In this document: one piece after another, positions 39,204-49,347 of the stretch
Layout: each line of letters starts with the position of its first letter
Position numbering within the stretch: position 1 is the first letter of the stretch
Origin: GWB2-37-7 sp942492835
Lineage (GTDB): Bacteria > Bacillota > Clostridia > Lutisporales > Lutisporaceae
NCBI GenBank assembly: GCA_942492835.1
Contig: OW818645.1
Location: forward strand, 310,001 to 374,000
Direction of reading: 5' to 3'
Length of the DNA: 64,000 nt
Notes under the pieces: generated by a model
Database searches by the model: none
Told to the model about the DNA's origin: nothing
Seen by the model: only the letters and a program-made list of their open reading frames with translations
Made by a program: the position numbers and the translations under genes

Positions 39204-40907
39204 TCATTCTACAGGCTTATACTCAGTAAATATCTTATATGCAATATCTTTAAATATTGGTGCAGCTGATTTCCCTCCGGACTTACCATCATATACAAAG
39301 ACAGTTATGGCATACTTTGGCTTATCAGAAGGAACATATCCTGCAAACCATCCATGTACTATTTCTCCACTATTTATTCCTGTTTCAGCACTACTTGTTT
39401 TACCGCTGCTACCACCGAATTCATCTAGGTTTGCAAGCTTTCCTGTTCCTGTTATCGTTACTTCTTTTAGCATATCTTGAAGCTTCTTTGCTGTGGAGGG
39501 TTTTAATATTACTTGAGGGTCTGATGATGACATTTTCTTTACTGTTGTTCCTGTATCGTTTCTGACTAATTCATCTATAATATTTGGTTGATGCATTATA
39601 CCGTTATTTGCAATAGTCGCCATCATAGTAGTTACCTGTAGCGGAGTAACCTGTATTTTTCCTTGACCAATAGATATATTCCCAATTCCATCTTCTTTTG
39701 CTGTAGGTATATAGCCTGCCTTTTCCTCCAGTAACTCACTGCATTGTTTTTCCCCAAAGCCTAATCGTTTTGCCATGTCTAATATTTTTTCCGACCCGAC
39801 TCTCATTCCAATCTTTACAAAGGTGGTATTGCAGGATAAAGCAAACGCCTCTTTAAACGTAATTGGTTTGTTTTCGTGCGATTTATATGTTGAACATTTA
39901 ATTTTGCTGTTGTTAACTTCTATTTCTCCCTCACATAAAAATGTCTCAGTATCATCAACAAGATTGTTTTCTATTGCTGTTGCTGCAACTACTGTCTTAA
40001 AAATCGATCCAAAATCATAAGGAGTTATTGATTTGTTTATAAGCTGATCTCCGCCATTGCCTATGTAATCTCCAATATTATTTTGATCAAAATCGGGTGT
40101 GCTGACCATGGCTAGTATATCTCCGGAATTTATATCAATTACAACTGCACTGCCATTTATATTATTATCCTTCATAACCTGTTCCGTTATATCTTGTATA
40201 TGATAATCCAATGACAGCTTTATAGCATATTTTTCATTTAAATCATTTGTTTCAATTTTTCTAAAGCCTAAGCTTGGTATAATTGCTTCATAGCTGTCTA
40301 CCACTGCTACAAGGCTATCTGAACCGCCTCGATCTAATAGCTGATTCATACTTTTTTCAATTCCAATTATACCTTTATTATCACTTTTATTAATATATCC
40401 TATTACATGTCGAGACAAGCTTTCGCTATTATATCGTACCGTCTTCTCTAAAGCAAAGACTCCCTTTATTCTCCCTTTTTCTATCATTTCCAGATATTCA
40501 TTGTCAAAGTCCTTACTCTCAATTTCAATAGTATCATCTGAAACGCTTAGTCTTTTTTGAACATCTTCTATACTTAAACCTGTTGCTTTTGCTATTATTT
40601 CAGTTGAAGTTGACTTGTCAATCAGGGTAGTAGATATACAAATTATCTTTTTTAGCTCTCTATTGGTAAATGGTATTAGATTTCTATCATATATCTGACC
40701 CCTATCAATACTTGTTTGAAAGGTTCTTAGCTTCTGTGATACAGACTTTTTTATATTGCTTTCATACTGCACTACCTGTACCCAGAAAAGTCTGCCAATA
40801 AGAACAGCAAATATAAAAATAAACAATATGCTTAAAGCTTTTTGACGTTTTTGAATTATTGTTAATTCATAATTTTCATTGTTATCTATATTTTTATTAT
40901 CTTCCAC
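39204..40907 (-). CDS. Class B penicillin-binding protein (SpoVD/PbpI-type)
   Basis: 567 residues from GTG (40905-40907), with GGGAGG upstream. A single membrane helix (around residues 25-45, LFIFIFAVLIGRLFWVQVV) is followed by a dimerisation domain (SIDRGQIYDRNLIPF) and the transpeptidase. Active site: Ser of FGSIFK near residue 300, SCN near 358 and a GKTSS box near 502. The latter replaces the usual KTGT. It cross-links peptidoglycan from the outer face. It sits between sigK and udk. Whether it serves growth or spore cortex cannot be told from sequence. Confidence 0.85.
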   Translation of the reverse strand: MEDNKNIDNNENYELTIIQKRQKALSILFIFIFAVLIGRLFWVQVVQYESNIKKSVSQKLRTFQTSIDRGQIYDRNLIPFTNRELKKIICISTTLIDKSTSTEIIAKATGLSIEDVQKRLSVSDDTIEIESKDFDNEYLEMIEKGRIKGVFALEKTVRYNSESLSRHVIGYINKSDNKGIIGIEKSMNQLLDRGGSDSLVAVVDSYEAIIPSLGFRKIETNDLNEKYAIKLSLDYHIQDITEQVMKDNNINGSAVVIDINSGDILAMVSTPDFDQNNIGDYIGNGGDQLINKSITPYDFGSIFKTVVAATAIENNLVDDTETFLCEGEIEVNNSKIKCSTYKSHENKPITFKEAFALSCNTTFVKIGMRVGSEKILDMAKRLGFGEKQCSELLEEKAGYIPTAKEDGIGNISIGQGKIQVTPLQVTTMMATIANNGIMHQPNIIDELVRNDTGTTVKKMSSSDPQVILKPSTAKKLQDMLKEVTITGTGKLANLDEFGGSSGKTSSAETGINSGEIVHGWFAGYVPSDKPKYAITVFVYDGKSGGKSAAPIFKDIAYKIFTEYKPVE

Positions 40908-40974
40908 TCTAAAACCTCCCTTTGTATTATTGTCACATTTATATTGGTTATACAAAGGATTAGAGTTTGAAATA

Positions 40975-41015
40975 ATGAAAGGCTCTGTACTACAACATAG
41001 TACAGAGCCTTTCAT
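40975..41015. terminator. Very strong hairpin between udk and the PBP gene
   Basis: An 18-base perfect stem with a five-base loop (CAACA) between the udk stop and the PBP. It contains GGCTCTGTACTA/TAGTACAGAGCC. It likely separates the two transcripts; no promoter for the PBP was clear. Confidence 0.8.
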
Positions 41016-41023
41016 TGTCATAT

Positions 41024-41668
41024 TTAAATATCGCTGTTAATTATAGATTGAATTTTTGCCACCATTATATCAATAGCAACCTTATTATGTCCACCTTCAG
41101 GTATAATAATATCAGCGTAACGTTTAGTTGGTTCTACAAATTCCAAATGCATAGGCTTAACTATTCCTAGATACTGAGTAATTACTGAGTTAAGAGTTCT
41201 GCCTCTTTCCTCCATATCTCTTTCTATCCTTCTCACAATTCGTACATCAGCATCAGTATCAACAAATATCTTTATATCCATAAGCTCTCTCAACCTAGGA
41301 GAATCAAGAACTAAGATACCCTCTACAATGATTATATCTTTTGGCTCTACAGTTATAGTTTCTTTCTTTCTATTGTGTATTGTAAAATCATACTGTGGCT
41401 TTTCTATACTTTTCCCAGCTAACAGCTTCTCTATGTGAGAAATAAGTAGCTCTGTGTCAAGAGCAAACGGATGGTCATAGTTTACATTTATTCTATCTTC
41501 AGGAGACAAATGTGTTAGATCCTTATAATAGCAGTCCTGCTCAATTATTGATACATTTTTTTCATGAATACTATCATATATTGATCTTGCTATTGTACTT
41601 TTACCTGAACCGGTACCCCCTGTTATACCAATTATTACCGGTCTTTTATTCCTCACGTTATTCTCCAT
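41024..41668 (-). CDS. udk: Uridine kinase
   Basis: 214 residues. Walker A GGTGSGKST at residues 16-24, DCYYKDL (nucleoside-binding), then NYDHPFALDTELL and YDFTIHNRK, all hallmarks of uridine/cytidine kinase. Phosphorylates uridine and cytidine in pyrimidine salvage. Overlaps the U32 gene by 11 bases; the order trmR-U32-udk follows that of the B. subtilis yrrMNO-udk region. Confidence 0.93.
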   Translation of the reverse strand: MENNVRNKRPVIIGITGGTGSGKSTIARSIYDSIHEKNVSIIEQDCYYKDLTHLSPEDRINVNYDHPFALDTELLISHIEKLLAGKSIEKPQYDFTIHNRKKETITVEPKDIIIVEGILVLDSPRLRELMDIKIFVDTDADVRIVRRIERDMEERGRTLNSVITQYLGIVKPMHLEFVEPTKRYADIIIPEGGHNKVAIDIMVAKIQSIINSDI

Positions 41669-42893
41669 CTTTTCTTTCCCTTCTCAATATATCAAACTGC
41701 GCAACCGGATTAGCCATATTCATCTTTATTATTTGCTGTGGGTGCGGAGCAGCTTGTATCTCTTCTCCCTCACCGTTCCACATCATCTTAAGCTTTTGCT
41801 TAAACATTTCTCTATTTGGTCCTATTACCTCAATTTCATCACCAATAATCATCTTGTTTCTCTGCTCTACTGTAGCAATGCCTAAAGCTTCATCATATTC
41901 AAGCACAAGGCCAACAAAAACGTAGTCTCGTACATATGCACTAGTTTCATAAACCTGACTTTTGCTATCAGGTTTGTTGAAATAAAAGCCTGAGCTAAAT
42001 TCTCTATGACTAGCTTTGTTTAGCTCATCAAACCACTCCTGCTTGAATTTGTAGTTTTCTGGGTCTTTTAAATAGCTGTCTATTGCTGTACGATATGCTC
42101 TAACTACAGTTGCTACATAATAAACACTCTTCATTCTACCTTCAATCTTAAAGCTTGCAATACCAGAGTTTATAAGCTCAGGTATTTGCTCAATCATGCA
42201 TAAATCCTTGGAGTTGAAAATATATGAACCTCTTTCATCTTCTTCAATAGGCATATATTCTCCAGGTCTTTTCTCTTCTACCAAATAGTATTTGTATCTG
42301 CAAGGATGAGCACATGCCCCCCTATTTGCGTCACGACCTACCATATAGTTGCTTAAGAGACATCTACCTGAGTATGACACGCACATAGCCCCATGAACAA
42401 AAGCTTCAAAATCAAGTTCTTTAGGAGATTTCTCAGTTATTTCTTTTATTTCTTTAAAGCTTAGCTCTCTTGCTAAAACAATTCTTTTTACTCCTTGTTT
42501 ATACCAGAAATCTGCGCTTTTATAGTTTGTATTATTTGCCTGTGTGCTTAGATGGAGCTCCATGTTTGGTACACTTTCTTTAGCAATCATATAAACTCCA
42601 GGATCAGAAAATATTATCGCATCTATACCCGCATCTTCAAGCTCTATAAGATACTCACTAAGTCCTATTAAATCTTCATTGTGAGGAATTATGTTCACAG
42701 TTACGTATAGCTTCTTATTATTTTCATGTACAAATTTTACAGCTTCTCTTATCTGCACCATATCGAAATTGCCTGCAGAGGCCCTTAATCCAAACTTTTC
42801 TCCTCCAATATAAATAGCATCTGCTCCATATATAACTGCCATTTTTAGTTTTTCCATATTACCTGCAGGTGCGAGCAGCTCAATCTTTCTCAT
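41658..42893 (-). CDS. U32 peptidase-family tRNA hydroxylation protein (TrhP-like)
   Basis: 411 residues from the ATG at 42891-42893, with AGGAGG upstream. U32 features: LLAPAGNMEKLKMAVIYGADAIYIGG, ELDFEAFVHGAMCVSYSGRCLLSNYMVGRDANRGAC, and SKDLCMIEQIPEL. Known: YrrN/YrrO (TrhP) start the 5-hydroxyuridine modification of tRNA wobble uridine using prephenate. One U32 gene is seen here, where B. subtilis has two. It overlaps trmR and udk, so the three act together. Confidence 0.85.
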   Translation of the reverse strand: MRKIELLAPAGNMEKLKMAVIYGADAIYIGGEKFGLRASAGNFDMVQIREAVKFVHENNKKLYVTVNIIPHNEDLIGLSEYLIELEDAGIDAIIFSDPGVYMIAKESVPNMELHLSTQANNTNYKSADFWYKQGVKRIVLARELSFKEIKEITEKSPKELDFEAFVHGAMCVSYSGRCLLSNYMVGRDANRGACAHPCRYKYYLVEEKRPGEYMPIEEDERGSYIFNSKDLCMIEQIPELINSGIASFKIEGRMKSVYYVATVVRAYRTAIDSYLKDPENYKFKQEWFDELNKASHREFSSGFYFNKPDSKSQVYETSAYVRDYVFVGLVLEYDEALGIATVEQRNKMIIGDEIEVIGPNREMFKQKLKMMWNGEGEEIQAAPHPQQIIKMNMANPVAQFDILRRERKDGE

Positions 42894-43551
42894 CAAAGTT
42901 TACCTCCTTAAGCTTACAGCTTATAGAAACACCGTCTCCAATTGGAATTATAGTAGTCTGAAGACTCTCGTTATTTGATATGTAACTTAAAAACTTCTTT
43001 AATCTTTTTACAATAGTTATCTTTCTTCTAATCAAAAGGCTTCTCTCTGCTACCATACCTCTAAACAGTACATTATCGCAGACGAAAAGTCCTCCTATTT
43101 TCAGCTTGCCTATACTTTTCTCAAAGAAATCCATATAATGTCCCTTGGCAGCATCTACAAAAATAATATCATAGGCACCCTCTATCTGCTGTAAAACCTC
43201 ATTGGCATCTCCAGTCAAAACCTTGATGCTTTGATCCATACCAGCCCGCTTTATGTTTTGCTTTGCCAATTCTGCATTTTCTTCATTTCTTTCTATGGTG
43301 GTAATGCTGGCATCTTCACCTGCACTACTGCACATAAGTATAGACGAATAGCCTATAGCAGTTCCAACCTCTAGTATTTTCTTTGCATTTACTGATTTTA
43401 TCAATACTGCTAAAAGTCCTGCAACATCAGGTGTTATAATTGGAGTATGGTTTTCCTTTGCATAATCCTCCAATTCTTTCATTATTCCTATATGTGGAGG
43501 AATAATGCTTATTAGATAATTATTAATATAATCATGATTGATTTGGGACAT
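42880..43551 (-). CDS. trmR: O-methyltransferase, TrmR-like (tRNA mo5U)
   Basis: 223 residues from the ATG at 43549-43551, with AAAGGTG upstream. SAM-binding fold: ILEVGTAIGYSSILMCSSA, TTIERNEENAELAKQNIK, YDIIFVDAAKGHYMDFF and GGLFVCDNVLFRGMVAE are those of the YrrM/TrmR family. It methylates 5-hydroxyuridine 34 of tRNA. The direct overlap with the U32 gene supports this role. Confidence 0.85.
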   Translation of the reverse strand: MSQINHDYINNYLISIIPPHIGIMKELEDYAKENHTPIITPDVAGLLAVLIKSVNAKKILEVGTAIGYSSILMCSSAGEDASITTIERNEENAELAKQNIKRAGMDQSIKVLTGDANEVLQQIEGAYDIIFVDAAKGHYMDFFEKSIGKLKIGGLFVCDNVLFRGMVAERSLLIRRKITIVKRLKKFLSYISNNESLQTTIIPIGDGVSISCKLKEVNFDEKD

Positions 43552-43573
43552 TTTATCACCTTTAATTCTTAAA

Positions 43574-43600
43574 AAAATACATGGGTTCACCATGTATTTT
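43574..43600. terminator. Terminator between mltG and trmR
   Basis: Eleven-base stem AAAATACATGG/CCATGTATTTT with a five-base loop, with T-rich flanks on both strands (TTTTTTT on the minus strand). Located after mltG and before trmR. Confidence 0.7.
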
Positions 43601-43611
43601 TATTATTATTT

Positions 43612-44643
43612 TTATTGTCTTATTTTATTCTGGGCGTTTAGATGTTCTTGATATGTCTTTGTAAAAACATGAGAGCCATCCTTATTTGCTACAAAATACA
43701 AATAATCAACATTTTCAGGATATAACGCTGCCTCAATAGACTTTGCTCCCGGAGAAGCAATAGGTCCTTTTGGTAATCCCGCATACATATATGTGTTGTA
43801 TGGGGATTTTACCTCTAAATCCTTATAAGTAAGGACTTCCTTCTGTTCTTTTAGAAGATATTGCACAGTAGCACAGGATTGAAGCTTTATATTTTTCCTC
43901 AATCTATTGTGAAACACTGCAGATATAATCTTTCTTTCCTTATCAAGCTTAGCTTCTCTCTCAATTATGGAAGCAAGTATAATTACTTCATCTACCGACA
44001 TATTTAATTCATCGGCTCTTTTTATATACTCTTCTGTAAAAACTTTATCGAACCTATTTAGCATTTTTTCTATAATATCCTGCTCTGAGGAGTTCTTAAA
44101 AACCTCATAGGTATCAGGGAACAAATATCCTTCAAGCTTATTCTCCCTATCAGGTATAGCTTTTACAAATGTATAATCGAACTCAGCTTTTTCTACAGCA
44201 GCATAAAATTTGTCCTTATCAACTAATCCTTCTGCTTCAAGTCTATCTGCTATTTGTCTTAACTCAAAGCCTTCAGGTATAGTAAATCTTACAGCATCTG
44301 TTTTAGCTTTACCTGCTGAAAGCTTATCCATTATTTCAGGTACAGTCATAGAGCTGCTTAGTATATAATTACCTGCCTGTATTTTTTGAGCTTTTTGGGT
44401 AAGCTTGCCATAAATATAAAATATATTTGCATTTTTTATGATGTCTTGCTTTTCAAGAATAGTAGATATTCCTTTAGCACTTATACCCTTAGGAATAACT
44501 ACCTCTTGTTCTTTTCCATTTACTGAAGCTGCTTCAAGATTAGAATTATAGTATAAGAGTACTCCGAAAATAGCAATTGCAATCAGTAAAAAAATACTCA
44601 ATATGAAACGTTTCGCATTCCTTACAACTTTGCGCTTACTCAT
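43612..44643 (-). CDS. mltG: Endolytic murein transglycosylase MltG
   Basis: 343 residues from the ATG at 44641-44643. A single membrane helix (about residues 12-35) and a LysM-like extracellular part (VVIPKGISAKGISTILEKQ) precede the YceG catalytic domain: EGYLFPDTYEV, LASIIEREAKLDKERKIISAVFHNRL and QSCATVQYLL. The catalytic Glu is expected in IEREA. It cleaves nascent glycan strands. It sits next to trmR as in B. subtilis (yrrL). Confidence 0.92.
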   Translation of the reverse strand: MSKRKVVRNAKRFILSIFLLIAIAIFGVLLYYNSNLEAASVNGKEQEVVIPKGISAKGISTILEKQDIIKNANIFYIYGKLTQKAQKIQAGNYILSSSMTVPEIMDKLSAGKAKTDAVRFTIPEGFELRQIADRLEAEGLVDKDKFYAAVEKAEFDYTFVKAIPDRENKLEGYLFPDTYEVFKNSSEQDIIEKMLNRFDKVFTEEYIKRADELNMSVDEVIILASIIEREAKLDKERKIISAVFHNRLRKNIKLQSCATVQYLLKEQKEVLTYKDLEVKSPYNTYMYAGLPKGPIASPGAKSIEAALYPENVDYLYFVANKDGSHVFTKTYQEHLNAQNKIRQ

Positions 44644-44710
44644 AATTATCACCACACTCCAAAAATGCTGACTTAATTATATACCTTGCATCACACTTTT
44701 TCAAGCAAGT

Positions 44711-46540
44711 CTAGTTATTCTTTCTTGATTTATTAAATGCTTTTGCTCTTAGATTATTATCCAATATTCTTTTACGCAATCTAATTGATTTTGGTGTTAC
44801 TTCAACCAACTCATCAGCTGCTATAAACTCAAGACAGTTTTCTAGACTCATATCAATAGGAGGAGTTAGTCTCATAGCTTCATCAGTTCCTGCAGATCTC
44901 ATGTTTGTAACATGCTTTCTCCTACAAACATTTACTTCAAGATCTCCAGTCTTTGAGTTTTCTCCTACTATCATACCTTCATATATTGTCTCTCCAGGCC
45001 CTAAGAAAAGTTCTCCTCTTCCTTCAGCATTGAAAAGTCCATACGTACTTGTTTCGCCTGATTCAAAGGCAACAAGAGATCCCCTTTGTCTTTCAGGAAT
45101 TTCACCCCTAAAAGCCTCATAACTATGGAATACATGATGTATAACACCATTACCCTTAGTATCTGTCATAAATTGTGACCTATAGCCTATTAAACCTCTT
45201 GATGGTATCTTAAACTCTAAGCGCAAATACCCGTCATTGGTTGTAGTCATGTTTATCATTTCAGCTTTTCTAGTGCCTAGCTTATCCATTACAGCACCCA
45301 CAAATTCTTCTGGAATATCAATAGTTAAGTGTTCAATTGGCTCCATCTTTACCCCATTTACTTCTTTGAAAATTACTGAAGGTTTGGATACTTGAAACTC
45401 AAAACCTTGTCTTCTCATAGTTTCAATCAATATTGAAAGATGAAGTTCACCTCTACCAGCAACATCAAAGTTGTCAGGAGAATCAGTCTCAGTAACTCTT
45501 AAAGCTACGTTTGTCTCAAGCTCCTTGAAGAGTCTGTTTCTTATATGTCTTGATGTTACAAATTCTCCCTCTTTACCTGCAAAAGGGCTGTTGTTAACCA
45601 TAAAATTCATAGATATTGTAGGTTCTTCTATGTCTACAAAAGGTAATGCTTCAGGGTTCTGTGCATCAGCAATAGTTTCACCTATATTTATATCATCAAT
45701 TCCTGATACAGCAACAATATCACCCATTGATGCTTCTTGCACCTCAGTTCTACTTAAACCTGTAAAACCGTATATTCTTCCTATTTTAATATTCTGATTA
45801 GCACCGTCTCTTTTGCATAATACTGCAGCTTGATTGAATTTTATTTGACCTCTTATAATTTTTCCTACAGCAATTCTACCTACATAATCATCATACTCAA
45901 TAGTAGTAATAAGCAATTGCAAAGGTTGATCTGGATACCCTTTTGGAGGATCTACTCTGTCAATTATAATATCAAATAAAGCTGTGAAGTCAGTAGTTTC
46001 TTCATCTAAATTGTTTTTAGCCACTCCTGTTTTTGCTGAAGCATAAACAGTAGGAAAATCCAATTGTTCATCATTAGCTCCAAGCTCAATAAACAGATCA
46101 ATTATTTCGTCATTAACTTCATCGATTCTTGAGTCTGGTCTGTCTATCTTGTTAATTACTACAATAGGCTTCAAATTAAGTTCTAATGCCTTTTTAAGTA
46201 CAAATCTTGTCTGAGGCATTGGGCCCTCAGAAGCATCTACTATAAGTAGTACACTGTCCACCATTTTTAGAACTCTCTCTACCTCGCCCCCAAAATCTGC
46301 GTGTCCAGGTGTATCAACTATGTTTATTTTTACGCCCTTATAAAATACTGATGTGTTTTTTGCTAAAATTGTAATGCCTCTTTCTCTTTCAAGGTCATTA
46401 GAATCCATTACTCTTTCAGTTAATGTTTCATTTGTTCTATAAGTACCGCTTTGCTTAAGCAATTCGTCTACCAATGTAGTTTTACCATGGTCTACGTGAG
46501 CTATTATAGCTATGTTTCTAATATCTTCTCTTCTTTGCAT
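44711..46540 (-). CDS. typA: GTP-binding protein TypA/BipA
   Basis: 609 residues, the expected length. GTPase domain with AHVDHGKTTLVD, the RERGITI switch, VDTPGHADFGGEV, NKIDR; then EF-G-like domains III and V and the BipA-specific C-terminal region ending NKSRKNN. A ribosome-binding translational GTPase involved in stress and ribosome assembly. Separate from its neighbours. Confidence 0.95.
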   Translation of the reverse strand: MQRREDIRNIAIIAHVDHGKTTLVDELLKQSGTYRTNETLTERVMDSNDLERERGITILAKNTSVFYKGVKINIVDTPGHADFGGEVERVLKMVDSVLLIVDASEGPMPQTRFVLKKALELNLKPIVVINKIDRPDSRIDEVNDEIIDLFIELGANDEQLDFPTVYASAKTGVAKNNLDEETTDFTALFDIIIDRVDPPKGYPDQPLQLLITTIEYDDYVGRIAVGKIIRGQIKFNQAAVLCKRDGANQNIKIGRIYGFTGLSRTEVQEASMGDIVAVSGIDDINIGETIADAQNPEALPFVDIEEPTISMNFMVNNSPFAGKEGEFVTSRHIRNRLFKELETNVALRVTETDSPDNFDVAGRGELHLSILIETMRRQGFEFQVSKPSVIFKEVNGVKMEPIEHLTIDIPEEFVGAVMDKLGTRKAEMINMTTTNDGYLRLEFKIPSRGLIGYRSQFMTDTKGNGVIHHVFHSYEAFRGEIPERQRGSLVAFESGETSTYGLFNAEGRGELFLGPGETIYEGMIVGENSKTGDLEVNVCRRKHVTNMRSAGTDEAMRLTPPIDMSLENCLEFIAADELVEVTPKSIRLRKRILDNNLRAKAFNKSRKNN

Positions 46541-46579
46541 TATATTTATTGCAACCTTTCTAAAATAAAATTGTTTATT

Positions 46580-47503
46580 TTATACCATTAAATTTATGAC
46601 TTGTGGTATAATTTCAAAATAAGTGGGAGTAGTTCCCAATTGTTCTCCATCAAATTCTAACAACCCAATAGGATCACTGATAATTTTTATTTTCTTCCCC
46701 TGATAAGTAGTTATCTTAGGATGTGTTAAATGCTCGCCTTTATATATTAAATGAAAATTTCTGATAAGCTCAAGCTTATTTAAATCTCCAATTACTATTA
46801 TGTCCAAAATTCCATCATTTGTTTTAGATTTCGGAGATATATACATACCTCCACCAAAATAATTTGCATTTGCTATTATTACACTGTTTATTTTTTCAGA
46901 TTTTACTTGTCGTCCGTCAATTTCTATAGTTATTGACTTATTATGATATTTAAATATAGTTAGCATTGCTCCAACTAAAAATGCAAAAAAACCCTTTAAA
47001 TGCTTTTTTGTTTTATTCACACGTCTAGTAGTTTCTGCTCCAAGACCTACATCTGCAATATTTAAAAAGTATTTGCTGACCTCTTCACCAGATTCTATAC
47101 AGAATGTAGCCCTTCCTATATCAAATTTTTGAACATTATTTCTTTGAAGAACATTATAAAAGTCTATGAAACCTTTTTTTATACCAATAGATTTAATAAA
47201 ATCACTACCAGTACCTCTGGAAAATACCGCAAGCCTAGCTTTTGGATTTATGAGGTTATCCATTTCAAAGAAGCCATTTACTACTTCGTTCATTGTTCCA
47301 TCTCCACCTACACTTACAACTACATCATACCCACTTTTTAGGACTTCTCGTGTTATGCTGGTGGCATGTTCTGGATAATCTGTAAATGCCCAATCGAATT
47401 TTAAGCCTTTTTGTTTAAGTTGTTTCTCAAAGCTTGGCCATTCTTTAACAGTTTTTTTACCTGCCGAAACAGGGTTCACTACAAAGAATACTTTAGCATC
47501 CAT
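46580..47503 (-). CDS. Diacylglycerol kinase-family lipid kinase (YegS/DagK-like)
   Basis: 307 residues from the ATG at 47501-47503, with GGGGGGAG upstream. DAGK catalytic signature: VVNPVSAGKKT, VSVGGDGTMNEVVNGF (GGDGT motif, about residues 60-75), and C-terminal LEFDGEQLG. It phosphorylates a lipid or sphingosine-like substrate at the membrane. 40 bases from typA; gene order is unremarkable. Confidence 0.85.
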   Translation of the reverse strand: MDAKVFFVVNPVSAGKKTVKEWPSFEKQLKQKGLKFDWAFTDYPEHATSITREVLKSGYDVVVSVGGDGTMNEVVNGFFEMDNLINPKARLAVFSRGTGSDFIKSIGIKKGFIDFYNVLQRNNVQKFDIGRATFCIESGEEVSKYFLNIADVGLGAETTRRVNKTKKHLKGFFAFLVGAMLTIFKYHNKSITIEIDGRQVKSEKINSVIIANANYFGGGMYISPKSKTNDGILDIIVIGDLNKLELIRNFHLIYKGEHLTHPKITTYQGKKIKIISDPIGLLEFDGEQLGTTPTYFEIIPQVINLMV

Positions 47504-47622
47504 TTTACTCCCCCCCATAGGCTTAGAAAAAGCCTTGAACGAATCAAGGCTCACAAATTATTATATCACAATTCGACAAAAATTCATAGCTTTAAAGCAT
47601 TCACAAATAATTAGTAACAAAA

Positions 47623-47664
47623 TATATCGCACTATTTACTAATATAGCTGTTTAGTGCGATATA
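47623..47664. terminator. Terminator after RNase J
   Basis: Ten-base stem TATATCGCAC/GTGCGATATA with a 22-base loop. On the minus strand it is followed by TTTTGTT. It lies just after the rnj stop codon. Confidence 0.65.
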
Positions 47665-47679
47665 TAAGTCAAAATATTT

Positions 47680-49347
47680 CTATATTTCCATTATGATCGG
47701 AAGTATCATCGGGTTTCTCTTTGTCTTAGAATATATGAATTCTCTAAGACTCTCTTTAACCTGTGATTTGATAGTTCCCCATTCTGTAATCTGCTTTTCT
47801 TCACATTTTTTAAGTGCTTCCTTAATGATATTTTTTGCATCTTCCATAAGATCTTCAGACTCTCTTACATATACGAAGCCTCTTGATATTATATCTGGTC
47901 CGGCAACTACCTGACCGCTTCCTTTGCTTATAGTTACAACTACTACTATTAATCCATCTTGCGATAAATGCTTTCTGTCTCTTAATACAATATTGCCTAC
48001 ATCTCCAACTCCTAAACCATCTACTAATACTTTACCAGCTGTTACAGTTCCATTAACTCTTGCTGAGTCTCTTGTAAGTTCAAGTACTGAGCCATTTTCT
48101 AATATAAAGACATTTTCCTTATCTACACCCATTTTTACTGCAAGATGAGCATGCTGCTTCAAATGTCTGTATTCACCATGCACAGGTATGAAAAATTTAG
48201 GCTTTACTATAGCTTGTATAAGCTTTAGTTCCTCTTGGCATGCATGTCCTGAAACGTGTATATCTGCTAAGGATTCATATATAACATCTGCTCCCTTTTT
48301 AAACAATTGATTGATTACTCTTGTAACCAATTTTTCATTGCCTGGTATCGGAGTTGCTGAGATTATAATCAAATCGCTTGGTACTATATTTACTTTTCTA
48401 TGTTCTGAGGCTGCCATACGAGACAATGCCGACATAGGCTCTCCCTGGCTACCTGTTGTAATTAATGTTATCTTGTCTGCAGGGTATCTGTCAATTGTAT
48501 CTATATCAATCATAACACCCTCAGGTATGTTCATGTATCCAAGTTCTACCGCTACTCCCAATACATTTACCATACTTCTTCCAACAACAGCAACCTTCCT
48601 GCCAAATAATACAGAAGCATCAATAGCTTGCTGTACTCTGTGAATATTAGAAGCAAAAGTAGCAATAATTATTCTTCCATTTACATCCATAAAAAGTTCT
48701 TTAAATGTAGCACCTACTGTACTTTCTGACATTGTATAGCCCGGTCTCTCCACATTTGTGCTATCAGCCAACAAAGCTAATACGCCCTGTTTACCAAGCT
48801 CAGCAAATCTATGAAGATCCATTCTCTCTCCATCAATTGGTGAATAATCAATTTTAAAATCCCCTGTATGGACAATCACTCCTACAGGTGTATGAATAGC
48901 AATTGCTACAGAATCTGCTATACTATGACTGGTTTTTATGAACTCTGCTTCAAAAGCTCCGATCTGTACCTTATCTTTGGGTTTAATAACTTTAAGCTCA
49001 ACCGAACCGAGCAGTCCATGCTCCTTAAGCTTATTCTCTACCAAACCTAACGTTAGCTTAGTACCATAAATAGGTACATTTATCTGACGTAAAACATAAG
49101 GAAGTGCTCCTATATGATCCTCGTGACCATGTGTCAATAATATTGCCTGCACCTTTTCCTTGTTCTTAACCAAATAAGTTACATCTGGTATTACCAGGTC
49201 AATTCCCAACATTTCCTCATCAGGAAACATTAAGCCGCAATCAATTACTATAATAGTATCTTTATACTCGATTGCTGTCATGTTTTTGCCGATTTCCTCT
49301 AATCCTCCAAGAGGAATCAGTTTTAGTTTTGCTTTGCTTTTTGCCAT
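47680..49347 (-). CDS. rnj: Ribonuclease J
   Basis: 555 residues from the ATG at 49345-49347, with AAAGG upstream. Metallo-beta-lactamase core LLTHGHEDHIGALP (HxHxDH), beta-CASP motifs, DSTNVERPG and the C-terminal region typical of RNase J. It performs 5'-3' exo- and endonucleolytic RNA decay. Stand-alone, with a terminator behind. Confidence 0.93.
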   Translation of the reverse strand: MAKSKAKLKLIPLGGLEEIGKNMTAIEYKDTIIVIDCGLMFPDEEMLGIDLVIPDVTYLVKNKEKVQAILLTHGHEDHIGALPYVLRQINVPIYGTKLTLGLVENKLKEHGLLGSVELKVIKPKDKVQIGAFEAEFIKTSHSIADSVAIAIHTPVGVIVHTGDFKIDYSPIDGERMDLHRFAELGKQGVLALLADSTNVERPGYTMSESTVGATFKELFMDVNGRIIIATFASNIHRVQQAIDASVLFGRKVAVVGRSMVNVLGVAVELGYMNIPEGVMIDIDTIDRYPADKITLITTGSQGEPMSALSRMAASEHRKVNIVPSDLIIISATPIPGNEKLVTRVINQLFKKGADVIYESLADIHVSGHACQEELKLIQAIVKPKFFIPVHGEYRHLKQHAHLAVKMGVDKENVFILENGSVLELTRDSARVNGTVTAGKVLVDGLGVGDVGNIVLRDRKHLSQDGLIVVVVTISKGSGQVVAGPDIISRGFVYVRESEDLMEDAKNIIKEALKKCEEKQITEWGTIKSQVKESLREFIYSKTKRNPMILPIIMEI

